Shown: piece by piece, positions 1 through 50,775 of the stretch
Numbering within the stretch: the stretch's first letter is position 1
Layout of the letters: each line of letters starts with the position of its first letter
Source: Petrosia ficiformis
Taxonomy: Eukaryota > Porifera > Demospongiae > Haplosclerida > Petrosiidae
Length of the DNA stretch: 64,000 bases
Assembly (NCBI GenBank): GCA_947044365.1
Contig: OX345642.1
Coordinates: 3,223,598 to 3,287,597, forward strand
Direction: 5' to 3'
Made by a program: the position numbers and the translations under genes
The notes under the pieces: model-generated
Databases searched by the model: none
The model's input: only the letters and a program-made list of their open reading frames with translations
Told to the model about the DNA's origin: nothing

Positions 1-38088
<38,088 letters not shown>

Positions 38089-38843
38089 TGTTATCCTGTA
38101 GTTATTATAGTTATTGTAGTTAGTGTACTCAACTATATTAGTTAGTGTTAGTGTAGTAGGTAGTGTGTACTAATTAGGAAGTTTGTGTATTCAACATTTT
38201 GACTAAATTACAATGCTTTTTTTTTTTGCGTGTATATATGTATAATGTAGTTGACTTTCATTTATTGGTATTTATGAGTGCAATGATCATTATAAATCAC
38301 ATTTTGCAAATAGGGGAGGCATGTTTGATCAATGTTAATTAAACTGATTGGTCAATTTATTTTGCAGTTTAAAAGATTTTAAGCATTTGCACGAATAAGT
38401 ACAGGACACACTAAACAGATAGACGTTCAATACAAACTACTTCTTTTTCCATCTTCATTAACAGTGTTTTATGTAGTGAATGAATTAAGGCTACCATCCA
38501 CTAGGCAATTTGTTGTTTGCAACTTGTTGCCAACTACAAAGTTGCCTAGTGGATGGTAAAAAGTAGTAGGTTGCAACCATCAAGCAACCTGTTGCCACAA
38601 AGTAGAAGCATGCTCTATTCACTGGCAACATGTTGCCTCAGCTATGTTGCTGGCAACAGTGTTGCCACAAACGTTGCCTAGTGGATGGTAGGCTTTATTA
38701 GAGTGCCTCATTTGAAATGTACTCATAAAATGTTGGATGATTTGTTTCATTCATTATAACAATTAATCCATTAATTAATTAAAATAACAATTGTACAGAT
38801 TTAATTTTAACAATAAAAATTACTTTTAAGTATTATTTTATCT
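38089..38843. other. Intergenic region between convergent genes
   Basis: The 3' ends of the giant gene (plus) and the small gene (minus) face each other. The stretch contains a poly-T tract near 38218, a MITE at 38485-38698, and AATAAA on the minus strand at about 38694-38699. That hexamer could serve as a polyadenylation signal for the minus-strand gene. Confidence 0.5.
38485..38698. mobile_element. MITE with TACCATCCACTAGGCAA ends
   Basis: Inverted terminal repeats TACCATCCACTAGGCAA / TTGCCTAGTGGATGGTA about 200 bp apart, with a further internal copy of the right arm near 38540. The interior is full of GTTGCC / GGCAAC words. Non-coding. Confidence 0.7.
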
Positions 38844-39518
38844 TCAGCTGTTACAATTAACATTGCTGTCAGTTGTGGTATATTCCACATCTAAATTGGT
38901 GATTCTAAAGTCAGAAGCTTCAATGAGTTTGTCTTCATCTATATTTTGATGAATCCAACTTTTGAACTTTTCAAAAGAGATTGCGGAATCAGTCTTCGTC
39001 ATTATATCTATCATGGCTTTTGCCAATAACTGGCACTCAGCTTCTGTGTGTGGAGGTATAGCATGTAGCAGAACTCTCCACAAAATTTCATGACTTATGG
39101 TACCAGAGTGTGAATGGCTCTTTAGCAGTGAAAAAATCAATTCTATTTTATTGTCTATACTTCCATCTTGCCAATTTGTGATGGTGCGACTGAATGATTT
39201 TAAACTCACTTTGTCATTATGGCTTTCAGTTTGTCTCCCTTTACTGGAAGGAGGGAATGGACGAATCTGTTTAGTTATCAGCTGTCGACAAAATGGATCT
39301 GTAGTGTATGGTTCCTTATCAAACACTTTGCAGTCTAGATCACCACTGACTTCACTTCCTTGGTCTTTCAGAATAGCAAACCTTGCTTTAACAATTTTGG
39401 TATCACTTGAATCAACTTGACTTTCATCCTCATTCTGATAATCGCTGCCTTCATTTTCTGAGTCTAAGTATGAAGCTGATTCTGGTCTGTCAGCTGTCAT
39501 AGAGGTACTTGTTCCCAT
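38844..39518 (-). CDS. Unrecognised 224-residue protein, possible degenerate EF-hand pair
   Basis: Single exon. The start is the ATG at 39518 in a strong Kozak context (GCCATGG); the frame is open upstream but has no earlier ATG. The N-terminal third is acidic and Ser/Asp-rich (ENEGSDYQNEDESQVDSSD), probably disordered. The C-terminal part (NKIELIFSLLKSHSHSGTIS.. and ..DSAISFEKFKSWI) has the helix-loop-helix spacing and the [K]-x-x-F..G-x-I..F-x-K-F pattern of paired EF-hands. The loops lack the acidic calcium ligands, so calcium binding is unlikely. Function unknown. It is divergently arranged with the CIP2A gene 86 bp away, suggesting a shared promoter. The C-terminus reads DSNVNCNS. Confidence 0.65.
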   Translation of the reverse strand: MGTSTSMTADRPESASYLDSENEGSDYQNEDESQVDSSDTKIVKARFAILKDQGSEVSGDLDCKVFDKEPYTTDPFCRQLITKQIRPFPPSSKGRQTESHNDKVSLKSFSRTITNWQDGSIDNKIELIFSLLKSHSHSGTISHEILWRVLLHAIPPHTEAECQLLAKAMIDIMTKTDSAISFEKFKSWIHQNIDEDKLIEASDFRITNLDVEYTTTDSNVNCNS

Positions 39519-39604
39519 GGCTGGATGAGCCACACCCAAAGTTTGCTTCTAGCTAAGCTCCTCCTCCTTCTTTTACAATGCCCGCTATCTTTTAAATTCT
39601 GTAA
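39519..39604. promoter_or_regulatory. Bidirectional promoter, unknown gene / CIP2A
   Basis: Only 86 bp separate the two start codons. No TATA box is evident. The sequence includes a CTCCTCCTCC pyrimidine run and is less AT-rich than its surroundings, as in TATA-less head-to-head promoters. The role is inferred from arrangement. Confidence 0.55.
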
Positions 39605-39734
39605 ATGGAAGAAGACCTTAAGAGACTATTTCATGCTACTCAGCGAGTTCTTAGAGCACCAAAGTCTAAAAACACTGAAGTATGTCTTAGCCTAGCAGAA
39701 CATATAGATGTAAGTGGTAAATTAATTGAGAAAC

Positions 39735-39787
<53 letters not shown>

Positions 39788-42700
39788 TATTATACATATA
39801 ATTATATATATATAATTTTATATATACATATATCGATAGATAGATAGATATACAGATAGATAGACAGGTGGACAGCCGAATGAATGGATGGATGGATGAA
39901 TAGATTAGATAGCTGGATGGATATACATGTACAAAAATAGATAAAATGTCTAACGGAAGTGTAATTTGATCAGAGATTATAGCTCTACATTGGATAAATG
40001 TCTAGAATTACAATGTGATTGATACTTATTAAGTTTATCAATCACTACAGACACATTTGATTAGTCACCCTATGATTAACTGTCCTATTTTTAGTGTAAC
40101 AGTACAAATTTAGATATAAGTCACGCTAGCTAGTTGGTGGAAAGTACTAAACCTAGGGGACATAAACAGGTTTGTGCTTGACAGGACAAAAGAAACAATC
40201 TCAAATTGTAGATGAAGTCGGAGTAGAGTGACCAATGTGATGCATGGAGATCTACATGTATGTCATCAACATTAATCTTCATTACCGTAATTATCTCCAT
40301 GGTTACTAAGGCCCAAGCTATGTTTGTCACTTGTTTTTGCATTTAAGCAGTATACACTGCTTTGTATCACTTCTGCTTTAATGCATGTACATTTATAGTG
40401 ACACTCATTAATGTATTATTATTATTCATGATTAGGTACTTACGTGTACCAGTCAATCAGACTTCATTTGTTTGTCTCCATCTTCTCAACATGTGAATGA
40501 AGTTATTCGATCACTGATAGATCTACTCTCCTTGTCTGCATCCAATAAGATCTCTTCAAGTCTTATCACACGTATCATGTTACTGATGACAAACTTCAGT
40601 AAGTAGATTTCTCAATTCTTGCAGCGTGTATTGTATTGATAATTAATCCCTGAATACGTTACTGTAAGTCTACCATTTGTATTACAGGTTTGAGTGAATC
40701 ATTGTTAGAATGTCTATTGAGTCAGTACAGGATATTATCAGTGCTAATACTGTTACTACCAACATTAAAGGAACAGTATATTGTACAGGTAAATATAATA
40801 ATTATTTTAATTTCATAAACTGTTTCTGCATACTTTTCTATAAAGTTCAGTACTTTTGCATCAGTGAGTAGATGTGTAGTGAAACTTATATATGTATAAT
40901 TATCTATTAAGTAATTTATGTAATTTCTCAATTAGTGTTTAAAGCTCATTAATATGCTAACTCGGAAGAGATTTATGGATATTCATTTGAAAGAAATCGA
41001 GACAATTATGAAGTACTGTATCAATATAGTGTACGTAAGGACTTGTATTTCATATTGTATACATAATAGTGCATCAAAGTTCTAAATTCCAAATTCCAGA
41101 GCCAATACAAGTTTTGGGTATTAATAGAGTACAAGTTAGCTATAGAAAGTCAAAGTGAAACAAAAGATTTTAATGATAACTGTGCAGTACTTAGTTCTCA
41201 GATAATGAACCAAAAGTACTCAAATGCTAAATTTTACTTACCAAGTGGCCTACCCTTGTGCTATCAAAACACATAATACACTCAAAGTGGTTTTAACTAT
41301 TTAATATTATTATTGGGCCCCACAATCATGGTTTCTAAAGTAACAGATCAATTATAATTGTATAAATTCATTATGATTATTAGTTTGAATTAGAATATTT
41401 ATGGTACGTAGTTACAATGGCATTTACAATCTTTGGTACTCTTAAACTCTTTTCTCATAGACTATCAAGCAGTTCTGATAATGATCAGATATTACTCAGT
41501 CTGGAGATACTTATCAATTTATATAAAGAGAACCTTTCTGCTCAAATGTTAATAAAGAACTCACCACATTATGAAACTTTCCAACATAAACTTGTGTCAT
41601 TATTGTCTAATAAATGTGTTGGTATCATATTGACATCACTACATCTGTTAGCTTTACTATCTTTGAAAGAGCGTCTTGGAGAAAAGGTGTGTCTTAATTT
41701 ATTACTTGTTGAATAATTAATACACTAATACTTAAACATAAGCAATAAAATTAGAAATAAATTACAAGAATAACTATAAGTAACTAAAATGAAATTGACC
41801 GATAATAGGTACACTTAATTAAGCCTACTATTAATTGCATCCACTAAATTTAGAGATTTTTAAACACTCATATTTAGCATGCATTAATATTAGCGAATTT
41901 CTGACCCACGCCTAATTGCAAAATGTTACAGATAAGCTCCCAAATAAAAATGCCAAGATAAGCTACAGACAGACAGTTTGGATCGTACAGACCACTTTTT
42001 GCAATAATGGACTGATTATTACGTCAATCTAGTGCATAATTCGGTCCAGGAACAAATTTTGACAAGGGGACTGAATTTTTCGTGACATGCCTAATAACCG
42101 AAATATTTTTTTAGAGTGTACTAATTTTAGCAATTTTTACATTGGTTGCTAAATTCGCTAAAATTAATACACACAATTAAAAGTAGACTTAAAGTAACTA
42201 AAACTAAAACCCTTTTAGTAAGCCTAATTTTCTAACTATAATTATATCTAAAATGTTTGGTGAAACTTAAATACAACTGATCATTATAGTCCTACTATCA
42301 TTTTAGATGTTCCACTTCTATACAATTACACATCCATACACAATTTCTCATATAGTTTTTGAAATTTGTACAAACGCTAATTGTTCATCTACCTCTGTTT
42401 CTCCACTAAGATATTCAGATCTGGGAACATTCATCAAACAGTTCAACTAACACTGAGTATTGTGTGTTCTAGTCATGATGAGAGTGCTATGAGAAATGCT
42501 GTGGACCTAACAAAGCTTCTTCTTACTACCTGTGATCAATTTCAACAATCACTAACATCGTAAGACAATTATTCAGTCTATAATGTACAGTGTATTTACT
42601 ATCAACTCACTACTGCTGTATTCCAAATGCACATAATTATATTAATTATACATGAACTGAAATCCTCATGATAATTATTTTGATACTTACTTTGTAGAAA

Positions 42701-45700
42701 CATCCTATGACAATGTTCAAAACAATATCATATGAAACATAACATGACGTTCCTTTTAAATATTGACAGAGCTTAGAAGTAGTGGGTAATATAATTATAC
42801 TAAACAAATAATTGTGATATCGCGTTTTAATACGTTTGACAATATTGGCTTTAGGCGGAATTGGTCTTCCCCTTTAATTTCATTGGTAAAAAATAGAACC
42901 AGATTCTCCAATTGTTTGATGGTATGCTACTGAGTAAAGATACAATAGGTTGTAATATCATTTCGTAAAATTGTAATACCTAACAAATATCATGATATAA
43001 ATTATTTGTATCAGTATTATACTAATCTACTTCAAATATCACCCACCTCTCTTACGTTGCAAGTACATATAACTTAATATTAGAAATGTAATTATTATGA
43101 ACTTTTACAAACATGTATAATTTAAACAGTCTTAATAAAGTTACCTACTGCTACAGATATTCTCAGTTGAAACCATGTCTTCAGAAGGCTCTCAAAAGGC
43201 TCACTGAGGTAAATGGTACCAATGCTGCAAAGGTGAGATCTCTACTAAAAATGAACAACCTGAGAACATACAAATGTACATAGAGCTTAACATGTACACA
43301 TAATACAATACATCTTCTCTTCTCAGATACTAGAATTGCTCTCTATTCTTTGTGATTTTCCTGACATTTCAGTCCACTTTCCAACTCTTCTCTTCTGTTC
43401 TAATACCAAAAAGAATCTACAGAAAGTAGAAAGAGTAGGAAATTGCTTACTTAAATGTGTTTTGGATTTAGTAGCTGAGAAGGAAACAGGTTACTCTGTA
43501 GCTGTAATCCATGGACTACATTTTTTGAAGAAGTTGTTGAAGGTACATGTTGAATTTTGCTGAGAATACTGTTCAGCATAGTAATAAATGAAGTGAACTA
43601 GTTTGGTTGGAAACTATCTGTTTATTCATAGAATAAAGAGGAAGTGACTATTTATTACCACTGATAATTAATAGAGAAGAAGATATTTATTTTAGTAGCA
43701 CAGTTCTTTAAAAGAATACTTTAAAGTTAAAATACTCTACCAAAATAAATATTAGCTAAAAATGCAATAAGAACCTTAGCATTTATATCTCTTGTTGTAT
43801 TCATTTTTGTATCATAGAATTCTCAGTCTATTGAACTGATAAAGAATGATACTACTGATTTCAAAAGTATATTGTCTGTCATTGTGAGCTGTATCCAATC
43901 ACTCACATATTCTGAAGAAGATGAATATATAACAATCAACTTGAAGAGAACTAGAAATGCTCTTGGAGTGCTCTCTGATATCCTCATATATAAAATCCAA
44001 TCTCCCAGGATTGTCTGATTATAAGAATATAGTTTATACTTAGTGGGATATTGAAGGAAACACAGATTAAAAAATCCCAAACAGAAGATCAGTAAATCAT
44101 AAACATTTTACGATAAGTGGCATGTGAGTATTAGAAACAAAGAAAAACTGAAATAAAATCGAGGATCTGAATTTTTAACTTATTCTTTTCTCTAATTCTC
44201 ACATGCTTACACATCATACACATAACAATGCCTTGTGTAAGCCTTATGTAGTAATCTTTGCGTCTAACAGAAAAGGTTTATCAGCAATCCAGCATATGAC
44301 AACATACACATTATTATAATCATAGCTCATATAGACATAAAGGGCTCAAGTTTGTATTTGTTCACTATAATAATAAATTTTGAATTATCTTTTTATTCCC
44401 TTAACTGGTAATACTTGTAAGCAAATCCAAGCCTCTCTCTGACTTACTAGTCAGGGAATGTTTGGACTTGTCCATTCTATTCCAACTCATTACTAATCAG
44501 TTCAGTCACAATCCTGTTTTCTGTGGATCAAACACTCATAAGAGATGGAGGTATAATCATACAATGCTTAATAGTACTAGTCAGATGATAATCATCAGAA
44601 GGGTGAGCCAGCAAGAATTGCATCAAAATATGATAACTGCCATCAAAATGGCATTCAAGCAAGCAAGATCATAAAGCATTCATAGACTTGGAGCTTATTC
44701 AGGCTCACCCTACATGTTGTATCCTCAATGCATGTTATAACATACATGTATATGACTTTATGTTTTACTGTTTACTAATATCCAGTGGTGTTGGTATTAG
44801 TGTAGGTGTATCTTCTCTACATCTTCTCATCAAGTTAGATAGAGAAAATACATTTCAGGTAAACATATCACCACTATAAATTCAGAGTAGTCTACAATTA
44901 TTTCAACCCCTATAGGCAAATATAAATCAACTCCTACAGGTTAGAAAATGTCTGTACTATTATTGTTTATCTTAGTGTTCAGATCACTAATATTTTGACT
45001 ATATAGCAATGTCTGTACTATCATTGTGTTTATCTTAGTAATATTTTGACTATATAGCTTCATCAAGACAATGAAACTTTATTTTAAGTACTGTATGTCT
45101 TCCAACTGTATTACACAGTCAACTTGTCATGTATGTGCAACCAAACGTTATATAATTTGTAGATAGCATTTGTTAGCTATGAAGTGATTCAGAGTGATGG
45201 AAAATAGATAGGGTAGATAAATATATCCAGGCAGTGTAAGAAATATGTGTGTTCCTTAAGACTACAGAAAGAACACTAAAATGTTTTACTAAATTACAAC
45301 ACCGAAGTTTGTAACTCACATTGTCGTCAGTATTTTAATTATATCATTACATATTCTCAAGGACTCTCAGGTGATATCCATGTTAGCTTACACACTACAT
45401 GTAAAAGATGCAACTGAAGTACAGATTGCTTTGTCTATTGTCACTCATATGTTTTCTTATGATTCTGATATTATTCAATGGTAAGATACAAGAAAGTGTT
45501 TACTTTTATTATACATGAACTTGTTCCAATACAATTTACAACCTGACACATGTTCCGAACCTTTATTGTAATCTAAACATACTGGATTTAGGGTTTTGGG
45601 TTTATTGTTAAATTAAATTAGGGTTTAAGGTTTTCTATAAAGCAGCCTGGGTTTTAAAATGGGTTTGTATATAAAGATACGTAAGTCTGAAATTAATGTA

Positions 45701-48700
45701 TGAATGTATGTGTATGCAGGAGTATATTTGGGTAAGTTTTCATGTAGGAATCACAAACTTTTCATTGATTAGTGGTTACATACATCTGTATTATTATACT
45801 GTGTACTTCAGTTGTCGGGTGGTAAACTGAGCAAATATGTATCTATATTTTGCATAGTTTGAGTGAAGTACTTGCAAGTGATCAATATGCCCCACGTTCC
45901 TCACACACTTCCATCGCACGCTCTACTTCTTCATGCTGTCATCACCCTTCTGACCATTACATGGATCCAGCCTCCATTATGCAGATCAGACCTTTATCTG
46001 CAGAGCAGAAGAGTGGTACAGATATTACCTGCAGTAGTGGTAGTAGTAATTCTGTTAGCATTGATACAACATCTGTAGAGCAATTGATTGAAAAATTCAG
46101 ATCAGGATTAGAGGTATACTTGTATGTACTAAAGTTCATTCGCAATTTCATATTCACCATGACCTCAGAAAAATGTTCATAACTTTAGTTTGGAATGACT
46201 AACAATATTTTTACCTGTACCATTTTCATATAATTATCCTTCATTTTTTTTGTGCATGTCAAATTTCAATCCAGAACTTCATTTATTGTTTTACAGTATA
46301 ATCATGTATTAACCTTATGACATAAACTATACATTACATTATGTATAAAGTCCTTACAACCTAATTTTGAGGTCATTGTGAATGTGAATGAACTTTATTA
46401 TAATATTTTTAATACTATCATTGTTGTATTTTAGATACGTGATGTGCGAGCTTCTGAAATCATGAATGTTTATGAGCATAAACTGCAAACAATGACAGTG
46501 AGAAATGTGTAATCATAACTATAATTATTATACCTATTATATTATATACTAACATAAATATTATAATTATTCTGAACTTCATTACATGCTGAGATAGTAG
46601 ATTACATCTATTTCTCTTTCTTTTCCAGTCTAAGGAAAGTCACTTACAGGATCTACTAGAGGCTAAAGCCCTTGCACTATCACAAGCTGATAGATTACTG
46701 AGTCAGTACAGAAATAAGATGACTCAGGCTGACAGTGAAGTGAGTTTACAATGATGGTATATACAATCTATGAACTTCCATTTCTCTTCTCCAAAGTCCA
46801 CTCACATTCACAATGACCTCAAAATTAGGATGCAATTACTTTACATGTACATGTAATATAGTGTGTAATGAGCAATTCAGTCACCATTTACAGCTAAAAT
46901 ACATTGTGATGTCAACATTTGATGCTCTTTAAGCTAATTTTGGTGCTCTTAAGAGCACTGGAGCACCTATTTCCTACTTGGGTATTGAAATTTATAAACA
47001 TGTTTGACTCGAGACTGACTACACTTAGCTAATTCTAATGATTAATCCATAAAATCAATGTCTCTATAGTGTGAAAAGATGAGATCTCTTCTACAAGACA
47101 CAGAGAAGGAATATGAAATGCAAAAAGACCAGGTATGAATATATTTAGTCATTGTTACTTGACTTCTAGCCAATCATATTGATCCTTTATAGGTCTTGCT
47201 ACATCAGAGACAAGAAGAAGAATGGAAGTCAATGGTTAGTTTATACTTTAGTATAAAATGATTTGATCATCATCACAGTCAGTCAAGTTGTACTACTAGT
47301 CTATCATGTCATTTACATCCAGCATGTCACATGATCCATCATGTTACAGCACGCAAAGATACAATTTGTCCCATTATCTGTTCAATTCATCTGTCAGTCC
47401 ATTCAAACAGTTTCGTTGTTAAAAATGTAATTAAATATTTTATTTAGATTGAGCAGCTTGAATCTGAAAAAATCCAATTACTGTTGATTGCTGACCAACA
47501 CCAACAACTTACTCACTCTTTTGAGGAACAAGCTAAAAGGTTTTTAATTTTATAAATAAATGAATGGATAAACAGATGCACATACATACACAAAACTCCA
47601 TTTTGTGTCGATTGCACTTGTCCCAACAACATTCTTGTTACAAATGAATGCGAAGATGAAAATACATTATTTACGATTATTAGAGTATTTTCTTCATTGT
47701 CATTGGTAGAATTGAAAGATATGAACACAATATTGTGGACTTGCAAAAACAGCAAAAAGAACTTGAACAACAACTTATAGAATCTAGGACAAGAAATCAA
47801 GATTTGGAAACTCAACTAAAAAGGTAAAGAGAAACTAGTGGAAGCATTATACTTGTATTTGGATATATTCTGTTTCTGAATTCATTATGCAATTATATTA
47901 TTTAATGTCTACAGTAAATTTAAAGAATGTGAGGAGATTAACAGACAATTAGAACATTGTAAAACGTGTTTGAAACAGTCAGAATCAAAGTGTGAAGGTA
48001 GGACTAACTAAATAAAACTCTAAATGAGCCATTCCTCAACATTGTTCCCATTCTAAATCCATGGAATGTTATGGATTTTGGGAGAAAATACATTTCAATT
48101 TGGTTATCCAACTAATCATCTGCATTATGAGATAATGACCATACATGTATCAGTGTTTTTGGTCAGCTTATATGGCGCACCATTGGCCCAAAGCACTTCT
48201 TATTTGGCACTGCACAGTTCTCTCTTTGGGCCAGAGGGTGCAGTTAATTATGATTATATTTTCACTAAAAGGATTAACTCTTTGTTAATTGGCTCAAGAT
48301 GTATTTACAATGGTGCAGACACTAGCAATTATTGAGCCAATTTAGTCCATGCTCCAAAACCTATCAAAAACTTTGGACTACATATATTTTGATTGATTGA
48401 TGAATGTCTGCTGTTATTGTTAGACAAGCTACCTGTAACTTAGTATTTCAACTTTGATGGTATCGATTTTTGGTTTCTCCTCTATATACAGAGTTACTGA
48501 CTTGTATTAGCAATAAAGAATCACAGCTCTCAACTCTGACAAATGTAAAAAAAAATTTGGAAAGAGAAGTCGAGAAACTTACTCAATCTCTAACACAAGC
48601 TATAGATCAGAACAAAACTGTTACCAAACAGGTGATTATATGCATTTGTGAAAACACAAATGTATTAGCAAAATGAAGTATTAATATACAGTAAAAGCAG

Positions 48701-49386
48701 TGTAGTTGTGTATAAGGTATACACCTACAATTATAATTTTTTTCATAACAGCTTTTTCTTGCATAGGTATATACATTCATAATATCCATTTGGGTTTGCA
48801 TTAGGCCTAAGCACATTATGCTCAACTTTTCACCCATTATTCTTTTGAGCCAATTCCCACAAAACTGTACTGTGTATTGCTGCCAAAAATATCACGATAT
48901 GATACAGTGTCACAATATTTTATTGGAATGCTTATGATAAATGTCCTGCTTGGTTGTCAAGAAATGAAATCTATCAAAGCTATGTACATTAGCTTGTTCT
49001 AATTGCTTTTAGGTATAACATTAGGTTTACTATACTACCCACTCCAGTGTATCAATACATCCAAAAGCCAATATTGTATTGATATTGAATGAAAATATCA
49101 ATATTTCGATATATCGATATGTATCGCACATCACTAGTAGATACACTAATAGCCTAAGAGTCAGTAATAATTCTTACTTCATTGAAAGTTCTGATGTATT
49201 AGCACTACTGTTCTATTTTTAATACAGAATCAGTCTTTACAAAATCAAACACATAATTTACAAGATCTTGTTAATGAGTTGGAACTAAAAGTGAAAAGTT
49301 TAGAACAAGATAATGCAACTCTTGTACAAGAAGTTACTCTGTTTTCTGCTGTAAAAAACTTGATAAGTACTGGAGGAAGAAACTAA
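39605..49386 (+). CDS. CIP2A: CIP2A homologue (PP2A inhibitor, armadillo plus coiled coil)
   Basis: Exons: 39605-39709, 40436-40598, 40688-40788, 40936-41034, about 41461-41686, 42411-42559, 43157-43232, 43327-43542, 43818-about 44012, about 44432-44602, 44786-44858, 45362-45480, 45858-46113, 46435-46497, 46629-46739, 47070-47132, 47193-47234, 47448-47539, 47710-47823, 47915-47997, 48492-48631, 49228-49386. About 940 residues versus about 905 in human CIP2A. Diagnostic stretches: [45 protein letters not shown] and [20 protein letters not shown]. The last three mark the end of the armadillo-like part and the start of the coiled coil. In vertebrates CIP2A binds PP2A-B56 and TOPBP1. Most phases agree; the joins at 41034/41461, 44012/44432 and 44602/44786 do not fit cleanly, so a microexon or different splice site is likely there. 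Ends LISTGGRN. Confidence 0.88.
39731..39855. repeat. GATA tetranucleotide microsatellite
   Basis: In the first intron of the CIP2A gene: (GATA/ATAG)n from about 39736 to 39786, then AT-rich decay and another short GATA run near 39834-39865, followed by GGAT-rich sequence. Confidence 0.85.
41812..42200. mobile_element. Foldback/MITE in CIP2A intron
   Basis: The left end (CACTTAATTAAGCCTACTAT.. ATTGCATCCACTAAATTT) and the right end (GCTAAAATTAATACACACAA.. AGTAGACTTAAAGT) are inverted relative to each other. A related copy, reverse orientation, lies at about 62780-62915. No coding content. Confidence 0.55.
48030..48370. repeat. Interspersed repeat family 2, copy 1
   Basis: CIP2A intron sequence with GTTTTTGGTCAGCTTATATG, ATTGGCCCAAAGCACTTCTT and CTCTCTTTGGGCCAGAGGGT. 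It recurs in reverse orientation at 61421-61760. The TTGGGCCA/TGGCCCAA words form an internal inverted pair, suggesting a small TIR element. Confidence 0.5.
48890..49137. mobile_element. hAT-like remnant with cATATCGAT end
   Basis: The right end reads ATCGATATGTATCGCACATC then ACTAGT. In reverse this is the ACTAGTGATGTGCGATACAT type of terminal repeat seen in many hAT MITEs. The left end is unclear (near TCACGATATGATACAGTGTC). In the last CIP2A intron. Confidence 0.4.
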
Positions 49387-49459
49387 TTGATATACAATTC
49401 AGTAATGTATTTTATTATCTGTCTATAATTATTATAATTATTTATGATGGGGGTGTGTT

Positions 49460-49520
49460 CTAAAAATAGCATACGCCCACGTATTTCTATTTTTAGAAAG
49501 GTCGTTTCGTTGTTATAAAA
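49460..49520 (+). promoter_or_regulatory. Cdc42-like A promoter: paired MEF2-like sites and TATA box
   Basis: CTAAAAATAG at 49460-49469 and its inverted form CTATTTTTAG at 49487-49496 each fit the MEF2 consensus YTA(A/T)4TAR. A TATAAAA box follows at 49514-49520, about 64 bp before the ATG. The same pair with the same 27-bp offset and a TATA box precedes the second copy. Binding by MEF2 is inferred from sequence only. Confidence 0.6.
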
Positions 49521-49583
49521 GGGATTTGGTATATAGTATGGAATCACTAACCGGAGTATAGTAACTTGTGATCTTTAAGAGTC

Positions 49584-50162
49584 ATGAATACAATGAAGTG
49601 CGTTGTAGTTGGAGATGGGGCCACAGGCAAGACTTGTATGCTAATAAGCTATGCATGTAACAAGTTCCCCATGGACTATGTACCTACAGTCTTTGACAAC
49701 TATGCAGTTAACCTAATCATCAGTGGTGAACCATATCATCTTGGTCTATTTGATACAGCAGGACAAGAGGAATATGATAGACTGAGAGTACTAGCCTATC
49801 CAGCAACAGATGTCTTCCTTGTGTGTTTCTCAGTTGCTTCACCTTCCTCATTCGAAAATGTAAAGGAGAAATGGATTCCAGAAATCAAGCACCATTGTCC
49901 AGGTGTCCCCTTTATACTGGTTGGAACTCAGAGTGATCTAAGAGATGACTTTCACACCATTTCAAAATTATCCAGATGTAAACAGAGCTTTGTGTCAGAG
50001 CAGGAAGCAAACAAACTAGCAAAGCAAGTCAAAGCTACCACATATACTGAATGCTCAGCATTAACACAGAAAGGACTTAAAAATGTATTTGATGAAGCGA
50101 TTTTAGCTTATATGAATAGAACAGTAGAAAAGAAAAAGTCAAGAAGATGCACGATACTTTAA
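49584..50162 (+). CDS. Cdc42-like Rho GTPase, copy A
   Basis: Intronless, 192 residues (human CDC42 has 191). G1 P-loop GDGATGKT at residues 10-17; Thr replaces the Val at 14 usual in Cdc42 but keeps GxxxxGKT. The switch I effector loop is [11 protein letters not shown], switch [14 protein letters not shown] with the catalytic Gln61, the G4 motif TQSD and the G5 motif ECSAL. The tail is [10 protein letters not shown], a polybasic run plus CAAX box ending in Leu, so geranylgeranylation and membrane attachment are expected. Family role: actin and polarity signalling via CRIB-domain effectors. The lack of introns suggests a retroposed origin of the ancestor. ATG at 49584, 64 bp after a TATA box. 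Confidence 0.93.
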   Translation: MNTMKCVVVGDGATGKTCMLISYACNKFPMDYVPTVFDNYAVNLIISGEPYHLGLFDTAGQEEYDRLRVLAYPATDVFLVCFSVASPSSFENVKEKWIPEIKHHCPGVPFILVGTQSDLRDDFHTISKLSRCKQSFVSEQEANKLAKQVKATTYTECSALTQKGLKNVFDEAILAYMNRTVEKKKSRRCTIL

Positions 50163-50235
50163 TATAAAAATAATTTAGAATTTTTTATTTTTTTATTTTT
50201 AAAATTATGTCTGATTCTCTCTTTTATGTATAATT

Positions 50236-50241
50236 AATAAA
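50236..50241 (+). terminator. Candidate poly(A) signal, Cdc42-like A
   Basis: AATAAA 74 bp after the stop codon. The surrounding AT-rich sequence makes chance occurrence plausible. Confidence 0.4.
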
Positions 50242-50429
50242 TAATAATTATAACTATCATATTTATATCAGATTATTCTATCATGAATTTCACACTCTTA
50301 ATTCCAACTTATTACAGATCAGGCAAAACAATGTAGAAATAATTATAATTTGTCCTATATTCACATATCTATATTATAATAATTATATATATTATAAATG
50401 TGTAATTGTAATCACCAAAGTAATCTTTG

Positions 50430-50710
50430 ATACTTTACAAATCCTGGTGATTTTCCTGAGACATGTAGTTGGGATCAAAGTACCACCTATTCTATATAGC
50501 CATTAGCTCACTTTAATTACAAGACATGAAGACAAACTGTCAGGATAAAGATAAGAGAAAGTGTATAGAAATTATTTGAGTTGTAATCAACTTTTGCTAT
50601 ATACTAATATAAACACATGGCATGGTACAGTCTATATAATAGGTATACTGCCCTAGCCTGCATTCTGTTCTCAGTTGTGTCAGTCTTTCAATCATTAGTA
50701 GCTTGGAGAT
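50430..50710 (-). pseudogene. Relic of the LACTBL1-like 3' end
   Basis: The minus strand matches the last exon of the gene at 52216-54712: GACATGAAGACAAACTGTCA, CCTGGTGATTTTCCTGA and TAGTTGGGATCAAAGTA align with 52230-52370. The end of the penultimate exon (CAGTTGTGTCAGTCTTTCAA) aligns with 52515-52550. Deletions and frame breaks make it non-functional. It lies directly after Cdc42-like A, as the intact gene lies after copy B. Confidence 0.7.
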
Positions 50711-50775
50711 ACAACCTGATGCTGAATTCCTTATGCAATTGTCTATAGTTACATTTAAGAGTATGAAGGGATCAA

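Noticed and set aside
39540..39560. Start of the minus-strand gene at 39539.
   Set aside because: The codon there is TTG. The ATG at 39518 lies in a strong Kozak context and is the sensible eukaryotic start.
44460..44674. A small separate gene ([14 protein letters not shown]..).
   Set aside because: Position, hydrophobic helix pattern and neighbouring splice sites fit a middle exon of the CIP2A homologue better.
45863..46160. Overlapping open frames in other phases across a CIP2A exon.
   Set aside because: They are shadows: the frame that continues the phase-2 junction and matches CIP2A runs through 45858-46113.
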